Shown here: positions 17,357 to 24,970 of the stretch, piece by piece
Position numbering within the stretch: position 1 is the first letter of the stretch
Layout of the letters: the number at the start of each line of letters is the position of its first letter
Assembly (NCBI RefSeq): GCF_003070885.1
Contig: NZ_CP028913.1
Location: 1,302,001 to 1,366,000, forward strand
From: Agromyces badenianii
GTDB taxonomy: Bacteria; Actinomycetota; Actinomycetes; Actinomycetales; Microbacteriaceae
DNA length: 64,000 nt
Direction of reading: 5' to 3'
Made by a program: the position numbers and the translations under genes
The notes under the pieces: generated by a model
What the model was told of the DNA's origin: nothing
Database searches by the model: none
Seen by the model: the letters and a program-made list of their open reading frames with translations, nothing else

Positions 17357-18727
17357 GTGGTACAGCTCGTCGAGCCGGTCGTGAATGCAGATCCCTCCGT
17401 GATTGCCGGCCTCGACTATTGGCGCACCCTCCCCATCAAGCAGCAGCCGGCGTGGCCCGACCCCGAATCGGCGCACGCGGCGTCCGCCGAGCTGGCGACG
17501 CTGCCGCCGCTCGTCTTCGCGGGCGAGGTCGACACGCTGCGCGACCGTCTGGCTGCGGCTTCCCGCGGCGAGGCGTTCCTGCTCCAGGGCGGCGACTGCG
17601 CCGAGACCTTCGCGGGCGCCACGGCCGACCAGATCCGCAACCGGGTCAAGACCGTGCTGCAGATGGCGGTCGTGCTCACCTACGGCGCGTCGATGCCGGT
17701 CGTGAAGATGGGCCGCATGGCGGGCCAGTTCGCCAAGCCCCGCTCGAGCGACACCGAGACCCGCGGCGACGTCACCCTGCCCGCTTACCGCGGCGACATC
17801 GTGAACGGCTACGACTTCACCCCCGAGTCCCGCGCCGCCGACCCCGCACGGCTCATCAAGGGTTACCACACGGCCGCCTCGACGTTGAACCTCATCCGTG
17901 CGTTCACGCAGGGAGGCTTCGCCGACCTGCGCCAGGTGCACTCGTGGAACCAGGGCTTCGCATCGAACCCCGCCAACGCCCGCTACGAGACGATGGCGCG
18001 AGAGATCGACCGCGCGATCAAGTTCATGGAGGCGTGCGGCGCCGACTTCGAGTCGATCAAGCACACCGAGTTCTACACCGGTCACGAAGGCCTGCTCATG
18101 GACTACGAGCGACCCATGACCCGCATCGACTCGCGTACGGGCACCCCCTACGACACGTCGAGCCACTTCATCTGGATCGGTGAGCGCACGCGAGAACTCG
18201 ACGGCGCGCACGTCGACTTCCTGTCGCGGGTGCGCAACCCGATCGGCGTCAAGCTCGGCCCCACGACGACGCCCGAGACCATGCTCGAGCTCGTCGAGAA
18301 GCTCGACCCGCTGCGCGAGCCGGGGCGTCTCACGTTCATCACCCGCATGGGTGCCGGCAAGATCCGCGAGGCGCTGCCGCCGCTGCTCGAGGCCATCAAG
18401 GCGAGCGACGCCAATCCGCTGTGGGTCACCGACCCCATGCACGGCAACGGCATCACGACGCCCAACGGCTACAAGACCCGTCGTTTCGACGACGTCGTCG
18501 ACGAGGTCAAGGGCTTCTTCGAGGCGCACCGCGATGCGGGCACGCACCCGGGCGGCATCCACGTCGAGTTGACCGGCGACGATGTCACCGAGTGCCTCGG
18601 CGGTTCCGAGCACATCGACGAAGAGACGCTGGCGACGCGCTACGAGTCGCTCTGCGACCCCCGTCTGAACCACATGCAGTCCCTCGAGCTCGCGTTCCTC
18701 GTCGCCGAGGAGCTCGCCGCTCGCTGA
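17357..18727 (+). CDS. aroG: 3-deoxy-7-phosphoheptulonate synthase, class II
   Basis: The protein has 456 residues of the class II (plant/mycobacterial) type. It condenses phosphoenolpyruvate and erythrose 4-phosphate, the entry step of aromatic synthesis. Characteristic segments are FLLQGGDCAETFAG (metal-binding Cys), KMGRMAGQFAKPRS, GFASNPANARYE, HVELTGDDVTECLGG and CDPRLNHMQSLELAFL. The start is GTG 17357 with VQLVEPVV. Orthologues in mycobacteria are inhibited by aromatic amino acids and partnered with AroQ-type chorismate mutase. No chorismate mutase gene is in this window. It converges with the kinase gene. Confidence 0.97.
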   Translation: MVQLVEPVVNADPSVIAGLDYWRTLPIKQQPAWPDPESAHAASAELATLPPLVFAGEVDTLRDRLAAASRGEAFLLQGGDCAETFAGATADQIRNRVKTVLQMAVVLTYGASMPVVKMGRMAGQFAKPRSSDTETRGDVTLPAYRGDIVNGYDFTPESRAADPARLIKGYHTAASTLNLIRAFTQGGFADLRQVHSWNQGFASNPANARYETMAREIDRAIKFMEACGADFESIKHTEFYTGHEGLLMDYERPMTRIDSRTGTPYDTSSHFIWIGERTRELDGAHVDFLSRVRNPIGVKLGPTTTPETMLELVEKLDPLREPGRLTFITRMGAGKIREALPPLLEAIKASDANPLWVTDPMHGNGITTPNGYKTRRFDDVVDEVKGFFEAHRDAGTHPGGIHVELTGDDVTECLGGSEHIDEETLATRYESLCDPRLNHMQSLELAFLVAEELAAR

Positions 18728-18734
18728 TCGGCCG

Positions 18735-18766
18735 GCGCGGGGCATCCGGTGACGGATGCTCCGTGC
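18735..18766. terminator. candidate terminator between convergent aroG and kinase genes
   Basis: GCATCCG (18742-18748) pairs with CGGATGC (18753-18759) around GTGA, and partly paired GC-rich flanks extend it. No T-tract follows. Confidence 0.4.
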
Positions 18767-18815
18767 CGCGCGCTCGATCGCGGTGCCCCGTGTACGTGAG
18801 TACTCCGGTCGTACG

Positions 18816-20747
18816 TCAGAGCGTGAGCGAGCCCACGAGACGAACCGTGCTGTCGCGCACCGCTTGGCTGTCGCCTGCCGGGTCTTGCGACTTCACGGTG
18901 GCGATCGGCAGGAAGAGGTCGGGCAGTTCGTAACTCGCCTTCAGGCCCGCCGCCTCGAGCAGGGCGATGGCCTCGGCCATCGTCTTGCCCACGACGTTCG
19001 GCACCGCGACGAGGTCTTGCCCCTTCGAGAGGGTGAGATTGATGGTGTCGCCCGGGCGAACGACCTCGGTCGTCGGCTCGGCGGCGAAGACGTGGCCGTC
19101 GGCGATCTCACCGGAGTTGTCGAAGACCGGCTCGAGATAGGCGAACTCGAGTTTGGCATTGGCGAGCGCGGCCTCTGCGTCGGCGCCGGCCATGCCGACG
19201 ACGTCTGGCACAGGGCCTGCCGAGACCACGAGCGTGAGCTTGCCGAGTTCGGCGTACTCCGACCCGACGGAGTTGCCGTCGGCGTCGAGCACGTCGATGA
19301 CGAGATCGGCGGCGACGTCGTTCGAGAACTGCAGCACATCGGGTTCGACGACCGTGAAGTCCTTCAGCGCCGCGCGGGCCTCTGCCGACGGCGATCCGCG
19401 AACCTCCGGCACCGCCAGGATGCTCGGACCCTTCGAGACGAAGAGCGTCACGGTCGAGCCGCGGCGCGCCTGCTCGCCGGCCTCGGGGTCGGTGCCCGAC
19501 ACCTGACCGGCCGGCACCACCGGGTCGTTGCGTTCACCGAGCTCGACGGCGAACCCCGCCTCTTCGAGCACGAGCGTCGCAGGCTCGGGCGCCAGCGTCG
19601 CCGTCTCGGGAATCTGGGCGAGGGCGCCGGGCCCGGCACCGAAGTACCAGCCGGTTCCGGCGGCGAGGCCGGTCAGGAGCAGCACGAGGGCGATGATCCA
19701 GTAGCCGCGCCGCTTGCGCCGGTCGGCGCTCTTCGAGAGCGCTGCGGTGCCTTCTCCTTCGGACGACTCGAGAGTGGCCGTCGATGCGACGGCCGGCGGG
19801 AGCGCCCCCGCACCGAGCACGCGGGTCTCTGCGGTCGCGGCGTCAGTCGACGCGGCATTCGTCAGAACCATCGTCGCCTGGGTCACGGCCGGTTGCTGCG
19901 AGGAGCGGATCGACGGCTCGACCTCGCGCAGTCGCTCGAGCATCTCGCGGGCGTCGTTGGGGCGTTCTTCGGGGTCGCGTGCGGTGGCCCAGAGCACGAG
20001 CTCGTCGAGTTCGACGGGAACGCCGGGGTTCTTCGAACTCGGCGTCGGCACCTGGTCGTTCGCGTGCTGGTAGGCGATCGCCATGGGCGCCTCGCCGACG
20101 TAGGGCTGCTCGCCGGTCAGCATCTCGTACATCATGATGCCGACGGCATAGATGTCGCTGCGTGCATCGGCGACACCGCGGGTGACGAGCTCGGGGGAGA
20201 GGTAGGCGATCGTGCCGAGCAGCGCCTGCCCGGTCGCCGTGTTCGCGCTGGCGGCGCGGGCGAGGCCGAAGTCGCCGAGCTTGATGCGGCCGTCATCGGC
20301 GAGCAGCACGTTCTCGGGCTTCAGATCGCGGTGCACGATGCCCGCCTTGTGCGCGGCGGCGAGCCCGGCGAGCACGGCGTCCATGATGTCGACGGTCTGC
20401 TCGGGGGTGAGCTTCTTATAGTCCTTCAGCAGGTCGCGGAGCGTGATGCCGGGCAGGTACTCCATGACGAGATAGGCCATGTCGGCGTCTTGGCCCTGAT
20501 CGAAGACGTTCACGACGTTCGGGTGCGCGAGTCGCGCCGCCGAGCGTGCCTCTTGCACGAACCGGGTCTTGAATGTGTTGTCGTCGGCCAAGTGGCCGTG
20601 CATGATCTTGATCGCGACCCGTCGCTCGAGCCGCAGGTCGGTCGCGAGGTACACCGTGGCCATGCCGCCGCGGGCGATCCGGGAGCGCACCTGATAGCGG
20701 CCGTCGATGAGACGGCCGATCATGGGATCGACGGGCGCGGTGGTCAC
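18816..20747 (-). CDS. pknL: transmembrane Ser/Thr protein kinase with four PASTA domains (PknL-like)
   Basis: The protein has 643 residues. The N-terminal kinase has a Gly loop (ARGGMATVYLA), the ATP Lys at ~48 (VAIKIMHG), the catalytic loop HRDLKPENVLL near 139 and KLGDFGLARA. A single membrane helix lies near 347-370 (GYWIIALVLLLTGLAAG). Four extracellular PASTA repeats follow, each ending in a VTLFVSKGP-like strand. PASTA domains bind muropeptides or lipid II, so the kinase can couple wall state to cytosolic targets. Its neighbours (aroG, Rv2175c-like gene) match PknL of mycobacteria, which lacks PASTA, while corynebacterial PknL has it. The start is GTG 20747 with TAGAAT 6 bases upstream. 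Confidence 0.93.
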   Translation of the reverse strand: MTTAPVDPMIGRLIDGRYQVRSRIARGGMATVYLATDLRLERRVAIKIMHGHLADDNTFKTRFVQEARSAARLAHPNVVNVFDQGQDADMAYLVMEYLPGITLRDLLKDYKKLTPEQTVDIMDAVLAGLAAAHKAGIVHRDLKPENVLLADDGRIKLGDFGLARAASANTATGQALLGTIAYLSPELVTRGVADARSDIYAVGIMMYEMLTGEQPYVGEAPMAIAYQHANDQVPTPSSKNPGVPVELDELVLWATARDPEERPNDAREMLERLREVEPSIRSSQQPAVTQATMVLTNAASTDAATAETRVLGAGALPPAVASTATLESSEGEGTAALSKSADRRKRRGYWIIALVLLLTGLAAGTGWYFGAGPGALAQIPETATLAPEPATLVLEEAGFAVELGERNDPVVPAGQVSGTDPEAGEQARRGSTVTLFVSKGPSILAVPEVRGSPSAEARAALKDFTVVEPDVLQFSNDVAADLVIDVLDADGNSVGSEYAELGKLTLVVSAGPVPDVVGMAGADAEAALANAKLEFAYLEPVFDNSGEIADGHVFAAEPTTEVVRPGDTINLTLSKGQDLVAVPNVVGKTMAEAIALLEAAGLKASYELPDLFLPIATVKSQDPAGDSQAVRDSTVRLVGSLTL

Positions 20748-20753
20748 CCCACG

Positions 20754-20759
20754 ATTCTA
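20754..20759 (-). promoter_or_regulatory. minus-10 element TAGAAT of the PASTA kinase gene
   Basis: TAGAAT on the minus strand ends 6 bases before GTG 20747 and no ribosome site is present, so the transcript is probably leaderless. Confidence 0.55.
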
Positions 20760-20839
20760 CGAAGAGGTATATGCCTGAACCGGCGCAAACGCCGACGGCG
20801 CGCCGATCGCAATGCCATCGTGATGCACGGGCGCGAGTG

Positions 20840-21958
20840 TCAGCCGAGCTCGGAGAGCCAGGCGCGCGCCGACGCCTCCCACTTCGCGTAGTGGTCGGGG
20901 TAGGCGCTCAGCTGAACGCCCTGCGCGGCTTGCGTCACGGTCAACGATTCCCAGCCCGCGATGTCGAGCAGGCCCCGGGTTCGCCCGGGGTTGGGGTTCG
21001 CGGCGCCGCCGTAGAAGGCGCTCGCCGCGCGCACGGGGTCGAGGACCTCGTCGACCGTGCCCCAGCCCTGACTCGGCCGCTGCTGGAACAGCCCGAGGGA
21101 GTCGCGGTCGCCGTGGCTCACGTTCCTGAGGCCCGACTCCTGCGCCGCGGCCGCGAGCGCGACGACGATGCCGTGGTCGGACACGCCGAGCGCGCGCCCG
21201 ACGTCGATGATGATCCGGGCGTTGCCGCGCATCTCCTCGGTGAGGGCGACGCTGACCGAGGCGACGGCCACGACGGGCTCGATCTGCGCAGGGGGAGCCG
21301 GCGCGGCAGTCGGTTCGGGCGGAGGCGCGGGTGCGGCCACGGCGTCCGTTGCGCCGGCGGGCGGCAGCACGATCGACTGCCCCGGGAAGATGAGGCTCTG
21401 ACGACTGAGGCCGTTGGCGCTCAGCATCTGGTCGAGCGATATCCCGTAGGCGGCGGCGATGCCGCTCATCGTGTCGCCGCTGACGACCGTGTGGCGTGAG
21501 AGCTCGGCAGCGACCGGGGCCGTCACGGGTGCCGGTGCGGAGGAACCGCCGCCGGGCAGCGCGAGACGCTGGCCGGGGAAGATCAGGCTCGACCAGCTCA
21601 GGCCGTTGAGCGCCAGGATGTCGGCGGTGGGCACACCATAGCGTTCCGCGATGCCGCTGACGGTGTCGCCGTCGCCGACGGTCACTTCGGCGGGCACCGA
21701 ACCGGCGTGCACCGCCGTCGATGCCGGGGGCGTGCGGGTCGCGCGGTCGTTCGAGGCCTTCGCCTTGGGGATCCGTTTCGCGGCCGGCTGCACGGCTTCG
21801 GCGGGTTGTGCGATCCCGAGGGTGATCGCGATCGTCGAGACGACGGCGAGTGGCAGCGTGATCAGCCGACGGATGCCGCGTCGCCTCGTCGGCGCGTGGC
21901 GGCGGCCCCGCCGCGAACGCTCGGCCGGATCACCCTCGGTCTCGGCTCCGTACGACAT
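20840..21958 (-). CDS. exported LysM-domain protein with C-terminal transglycosylase-like domain
   Basis: The protein has 372 residues from ATG 21958 behind AAGGGGG. A twin-Arg-rich N-terminus and a hydrophobic segment ending in AQPAEA suggest a signal peptide. Two LysM repeats follow (VGDGDTVSGIAERYGV...FPGQRLALPG and VVSGDTMSGIAAAYGI...FPGQSIVLPP), which bind glycan strands. After a Pro/Ala linker, the C-terminal ~125 residues (VALAAAAQESGLRNVSHGDRD, GLFQQRPSQGWGT) resemble the lysozyme-like fold of actinobacterial transglycosylase-like proteins. The Glu in AQESG is the candidate acid. It probably remodels the wall, and it lies upstream of the PASTA kinase on the same strand. Confidence 0.88.
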   Translation of the reverse strand: MSYGAETEGDPAERSRRGRRHAPTRRRGIRRLITLPLAVVSTIAITLGIAQPAEAVQPAAKRIPKAKASNDRATRTPPASTAVHAGSVPAEVTVGDGDTVSGIAERYGVPTADILALNGLSWSSLIFPGQRLALPGGGSSAPAPVTAPVAAELSRHTVVSGDTMSGIAAAYGISLDQMLSANGLSRQSLIFPGQSIVLPPAGATDAVAAPAPPPEPTAAPAPPAQIEPVVAVASVSVALTEEMRGNARIIIDVGRALGVSDHGIVVALAAAAQESGLRNVSHGDRDSLGLFQQRPSQGWGTVDEVLDPVRAASAFYGGAANPNPGRTRGLLDIAGWESLTVTQAAQGVQLSAYPDHYAKWEASARAWLSELG

Positions 21959-22134
21959 CGTTCCCCCTTCGCCGGCATGGCTCTCCCGGCCCCCACGGCA
22001 ACCGTCGCAGAGGGCGATGGTGGAGTCAAACACCTCGGCGCGAGTCCGTCGAAGCCGTTCCGAACTGCTGCTCAGGGCCGCATCGGCCGTGGCCCGGTTC
22101 CGAAAGGCGGCCCCCTCATGGCAGTCTTGATCTC

Positions 22135-22473
22135 GTGACCGATGCTGCCGAGCCCGACTGGCTGACCGTTCCCGACCTCGTCGAGATGCTCGGGCAGAGT
22201 CCCAGCCGCATCCGTCGACTCATCGACGACAAGCACTTGCTCGCCGCGCGTGTCGATGGCGTGTTGAAGGTGCCCTCGACGTTCCTTCGTGATGGAGCGC
22301 CGCTGCCCGAACTCCACGGCACCGCCAACGTGCTCGCCGATGCCGGCTTCACCGATACCGAGGCGCTCGAGTGGATGCTCGCCGTCGACGACAGTCTCGG
22401 CACCACCCCGATCGCGGCACTCCTTGCGGGCCGCAAGGCCGAGGTGCGCCGCGTGGCGCAGGCCCTCGCCTGA
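22135..22473 (+). CDS. Rv2175c-family DNA-binding protein
   Basis: The protein has 112 residues. A winged helix-turn-helix occupies the first ~60 (WLTVPDLVEMLGQSPSRIRRLIDD, then VDGVLKVPSTFLRDG). The C-terminal region (TANVLADAGFTDTEALEWMLAVDDSLGTTPIAALLAG) is the conserved end of the Rv2175c family. The mycobacterial protein binds DNA and is phosphorylated by PknL, which reduces binding. Its position next to a PknL-like kinase repeats that pairing, though here the gene is on the opposite strand. The start is GTG 22135. The 176-base gap upstream, shared with the LysM gene, holds TTGACT on the LysM side but no clear minus-10. Confidence 0.9.
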   Translation: MTDAAEPDWLTVPDLVEMLGQSPSRIRRLIDDKHLLAARVDGVLKVPSTFLRDGAPLPELHGTANVLADAGFTDTEALEWMLAVDDSLGTTPIAALLAGRKAEVRRVAQALA

Positions 22474-22499
22474 GCCGACCCCGAGTTACCCGGGTCGGC
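22474..22499. terminator. hairpin terminator after the Rv2175c-like gene
   Basis: GCCGACCC (22474-22481), directly after the stop codon, pairs with GGGTCGGC (22492-22499) around a 10-base loop. It separates convergent genes and has no T-run. Confidence 0.55.
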
Positions 22500-22549
22500 C
22501 AGGGCCTCGCGGTGCGGCGGTGAGCCGTCGTCGCGGGACCGGGCCGTGA

Positions 22550-23662
22550 TCAGCTCGTGCGGCGGGTGACCGCCTTGGCGAGCGAACCGAGTTCAGCGCG
22601 GGCGTCGCGGCTGAGCGGTGCGTCGTCGAGCGCGGACATCGCCGTTGCGACATTCGAGGCGATGAGCGCCTCGACCTCGTCGACGGCGCCGCATTCGCGA
22701 ATCGTGCGCTGGAGCATCCGCACCTGTTCGGGTTCGAGCTCGGGGTCGCCCAGGAGCTCGTCGAGCAGGCGCCGTTGCCCGGGCGAGAGCCTCTCGCGGG
22801 CGATCGCGATGAGCATGGTCCGCTTGCCCTCGCGCAGGTCGTCGCCGCTCGGTTTGCCGGTGACCTCCGGGTCGCCGAACACGCCGAGCAGGTCGTCGCG
22901 CAGCTGGTAGGCGATGCCGAGCGGCAGCCCGAAGGCGCGGAGGGCATCGAACTGCGCGGTCGTCGCCCCGGCGATCGCGCCGCCGATCACGAGCGGCGCC
23001 TCGACGCTGTACTTGGCCGCCTTGAAGACGATGACCCGCTCGGCGCGCAGGCGCTGCTCTGACTCGGGCTGGCTGAGCCACGCGCGCTCTTCGAGGATGT
23101 CGAGGTACTGGCCGGCGGTCACCTCGGTTCTCATCCGCATGAACTCGGCTCGCGCGGCACGAGCAGCGTCGCGGTCGGGCAGGGCCGCGAGGCCTTCGTC
23201 GAGGAGTTCGTCGCTCCAGCCGAGCAGGAGGTCGCCGAGCAGGATCGCCGCGGCCCGGCCGAACTCGGAGCCGTCGCCGGCCCATCCCGATTCGGTGTGC
23301 AGCTGCTCGAAGAGGCGGTGCGCCGACGGTGCGCCGCGCCGGGTATCGGAGTTGTCGATGATGTCGTCGTGCAGCAGCGCCGCGGCGTGGAAGAGCTCGA
23401 GGGCGGATGCCGCGGAGACGATCGGGAATCGATCGCGCCCGCCGTCGGGGGCGAACGGGTCGAAGCCGCGCGCCCCGACGGCCTCCCAGCCCCAGTAGCA
23501 GAACAGCGCCCGGAACCGTTTGCCTCCGCTGAGAAAGCGCCTTGAGAACGCGTCGAGGGGTTCGAGGTCGGGGCTGATCTCGCGGAGAATGGAGGTGCGT
23601 TCGGCGAGGAAACCCTCGATGCGTTCGTGCACTAAATCGACCAGTCGGGAACCGTGAGCCAC
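22550..23662 (-). CDS. idsA: polyprenyl diphosphate synthase (geranylgeranyl type)
   Basis: The protein has 370 residues of the trans-prenyltransferase family. It adds isopentenyl diphosphate to an allylic primer. The first Asp-rich motif is LLHDDIIDNSDTRRG (DDxxD) and the second is LRDDLLGVFGDPEVTGKPSG. Product length depends on residues before the first motif (ALELFHAAAL), which fit a C20-or-so product, but this is inference. The product could feed carotenoids, menaquinone or other lipids. Position close to mraZ and the Rv2175c-like gene matches idsA2 (Rv2173). The start is GTG 23662, with TAGGCT 6 bases upstream. Confidence 0.92.
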   Translation of the reverse strand: MAHGSRLVDLVHERIEGFLAERTSILREISPDLEPLDAFSRRFLSGGKRFRALFCYWGWEAVGARGFDPFAPDGGRDRFPIVSAASALELFHAAALLHDDIIDNSDTRRGAPSAHRLFEQLHTESGWAGDGSEFGRAAAILLGDLLLGWSDELLDEGLAALPDRDAARAARAEFMRMRTEVTAGQYLDILEERAWLSQPESEQRLRAERVIVFKAAKYSVEAPLVIGGAIAGATTAQFDALRAFGLPLGIAYQLRDDLLGVFGDPEVTGKPSGDDLREGKRTMLIAIARERLSPGQRRLLDELLGDPELEPEQVRMLQRTIRECGAVDEVEALIASNVATAMSALDDAPLSRDARAELGSLAKAVTRRTS

Positions 23663-23668
23663 TCGTCT

Positions 23669-23674
23669 AGCCTA
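23669..23674 (-). promoter_or_regulatory. minus-10 element TAGGCT of the polyprenyl synthase gene
   Basis: TAGGCT on the minus strand ends 6 bases before GTG 23662, implying a leaderless mRNA. A TAGAAT facing the other way (23692-23697) probably serves the DUF3040 gene. Confidence 0.5.
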
Positions 23675-23736
23675 GCGAGGCGAGGCGGGGCTAGAATGGA
23701 CTCAGATGCGTCGATCCCGAGGCTGAGGGGAATGAG

Positions 23737-24126
23737 ATGCCGCTTTCGGAGCAGGAGCAACGTCTTCTCGAGGAGATGGAGCGGAACCTCTATCGCAATG
23801 ATGCCGACTTCGTTCACGCAGTCGGCGGTGTTCGAGGTCGCCGACCGAACTATCGATCCATCGTGCTTGGCGTGCTGCTGGCCGTCGCCGGTGCCGGCGC
23901 GTTGATCGCCGGCGTCGCATCGCAGCTCCTCGTCATCGGCGTCATCGGCTTCGCGCTCATGTTCGCCGGCGTGCTCGTGGCGATCACTCCGTCAGAGCGC
24001 GGCGCAGCCGCTCCGGCCCCTGCCGAGCCCGCCGCGACCCCGCAACGTGGTCGTCGCACGACCGGTGGCGGCTTCATGGACCGCATGAACGATCGCTGGG
24101 ACCGTCGCCAAGACGGCCGCGACTGA
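23737..24126 (+). CDS. DUF3040 membrane protein
   Basis: The protein has 129 residues. The N-terminal signature PLSEQEQRLLEEMERNLYRNDADF is the DUF3040 hallmark. Two membrane helices follow (LGVLLAVAGAGALIAGV and LLVIGVIGFALMFAGVLVAI), then a basic tail with GGFMDRMNDRWDRRQDGRD. The function is unknown. It is conserved in actinobacteria just before mraZ, so it may be linked to envelope growth. The ATG follows GAGGGG. A T-rich intrinsic terminator 25 bases after the stop separates it from the dcw cluster. Confidence 0.9.
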   Translation: MPLSEQEQRLLEEMERNLYRNDADFVHAVGGVRGRRPNYRSIVLGVLLAVAGAGALIAGVASQLLVIGVIGFALMFAGVLVAITPSERGAAAPAPAEPAATPQRGRRTTGGGFMDRMNDRWDRRQDGRD

Positions 24127-24150
24127 TCCCTCCACTTCGCACCACCTGAA

Positions 24151-24181
24151 CGGGTCGATCTTCGGATCGGCCCGTTTTTTT
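24151..24181 (+). terminator. intrinsic terminator of the DUF3040 gene
   Basis: CGGGTCGATC pairs with GATCGGCCCG (one G-U pair) around a TTCG tetraloop and is followed by seven T residues (24175-24181). It is the only classical T-tract terminator I recognise in the window. Confidence 0.88.
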
Positions 24182-24286
24182 GTGCGCCCGGCGTTGTAGG
24201 CGCCTGGTGGAGCACCCCGCAGCGGGGCATCCGCCGGCGATTGCGAGCGATCGCGCCCATCGATGGCGTTGACGCGTTCATTTCCC

Positions 24287-24301
24287 TCCACTCCACTCCA
24301 C
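24287..24301 (-). promoter_or_regulatory. three contiguous GTGGA boxes on the minus strand
   Basis: TCCAC occurs three times without gap (24287-24291, 24292-24296, 24297-24301), which reads as GTGGA three times on the minus strand. The core equals the MraZ boxes at 24373-24397, but with a 5-base instead of a 10-base period and in the opposite orientation. It may be a second MraZ site or a decoy; no minus-strand gene starts here. The rest of the 24127-24435 gap, apart from the terminator, promoter and boxes listed, shows nothing I recognise. Confidence 0.35.
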
Positions 24302-24365
24302 CACGTCAATCCCAGTGTTGACGGGCAACTCACAGCCGACGACACGCGAAAACGAGCGAATGTCG

Positions 24366-24394
24366 TTGATCCGTGGATGAGAGTGGAGTAAAGT
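24366..24394 (+). promoter_or_regulatory. mraZ promoter
   Basis: TTGATC (24366-24371), a 17-base spacer and TAAAGT (24389-24394) form the best promoter match in the gap. Transcription would begin near 24401, leaving a ~35-base leader with the ribosome site AAAGGGGG. MraZ boxes cover its spacer and minus-10 element. Confidence 0.65.
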
Positions 24395-24407
24395 GGGGTT
24401 ACCTGGA
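24373..24407 (+). promoter_or_regulatory. MraZ operator: GTGGA/GTGGG boxes at 10-base period
   Basis: GTGGA at 24373, GTGGA at 24383 and GTGGG at 24393 lie exactly one helical turn apart, and CTGGA at 24403 may be a weak fourth box. MraZ is known to bind direct TGGGN-type repeats on one face of DNA upstream of its own gene, so this is a probable autoregulatory site. Confidence 0.75.
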
Positions 24408-24435
24408 TTCTGGCCGGAGGAAAGGGGGTGATGTG

Positions 24436-24867
24436 GTGTTCCTCGGTAGCTATGAACCAAAGCTCGATGAGAAAGGCCGCGTCATTCTTCCGGCGAAGTT
24501 CCGGGAGGAGCTGTCGAGCGGCCTCGTGCTCACGCGCGGGCAAGAGCACTGCATCTACGTGTTCAGCGCGCGGGAGTTCGAGAGCATGAGCGACAAGATC
24601 CGCCAAGCCCCGGTAACGAGCAAGCAGGCGCGCGACTACATGCGCGTCTTCCTCTCGGGGGCTTCCGCGGAGACCCCCGACAAGCAGCATCGCGTCACCA
24701 TCCCCGCCACGCTTCGCGCGTACGCCGGCCTCGACCGCGACCTCACGGTCATCGGCACGGGCAGCCGGGTGGAGATCTGGGACGCGACGGCGTGGCAGAC
24801 CTACCTCGCCGAGCAAGAGGCGGCCTTCGCGGATACGGCGGAGGAGGTGATCCCCGGGCTCTTCTGA
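24436..24867 (+). CDS. mraZ: transcriptional regulator MraZ
   Basis: The protein has 143 residues, the usual family length, begun at GTG 24436 ([23 protein letters not shown]), 7 bases after AAAGGGGG. Two AbrB/SpoVT-like DNA-binding halves each carry the DxKGR/R-type motif: [14 protein letters not shown] and [14 protein letters not shown]. MraZ forms a ring and represses the dcw operon that it heads. The boxes described upstream are its expected target. A GTG at 24433 in the same frame is an alternative start one codon earlier. Confidence 0.95.
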   Translation: MFLGSYEPKLDEKGRVILPAKFREELSSGLVLTRGQEHCIYVFSAREFESMSDKIRQAPVTSKQARDYMRVFLSGASAETPDKQHRVTIPATLRAYAGLDRDLTVIGTGSRVEIWDATAWQTYLAEQEAAFADTAEEVIPGLF

Positions 24868-24902
24868 TCCTCTGGCTCCGACTCCCAGCCGGCCGCGCCT
24901 GG

Positions 24903-24970
24903 TGCACTTCCCCGCATCAGGACGAACGGTTGGGGATCGGAACCCGAGGCCCGGAAGGCAAGGCGGAATC
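24903..24970 (+). ncRNA. candidate mraW leader RNA motif
   Basis: The 103-base gap between mraZ and rsmH is long for this tightly packed cluster. It contains a purine-rich, GC-moderate stretch with TCCCC (24909-24913) able to pair with GGGGA (24932-24936) around an 18-base loop, followed by GGAACCCGAGGCCCGGAAGG. A structured RNA called the mraW motif has been described at this place in actinobacteria. The match is by position and general form only; I could not test the consensus. Confidence 0.45.
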
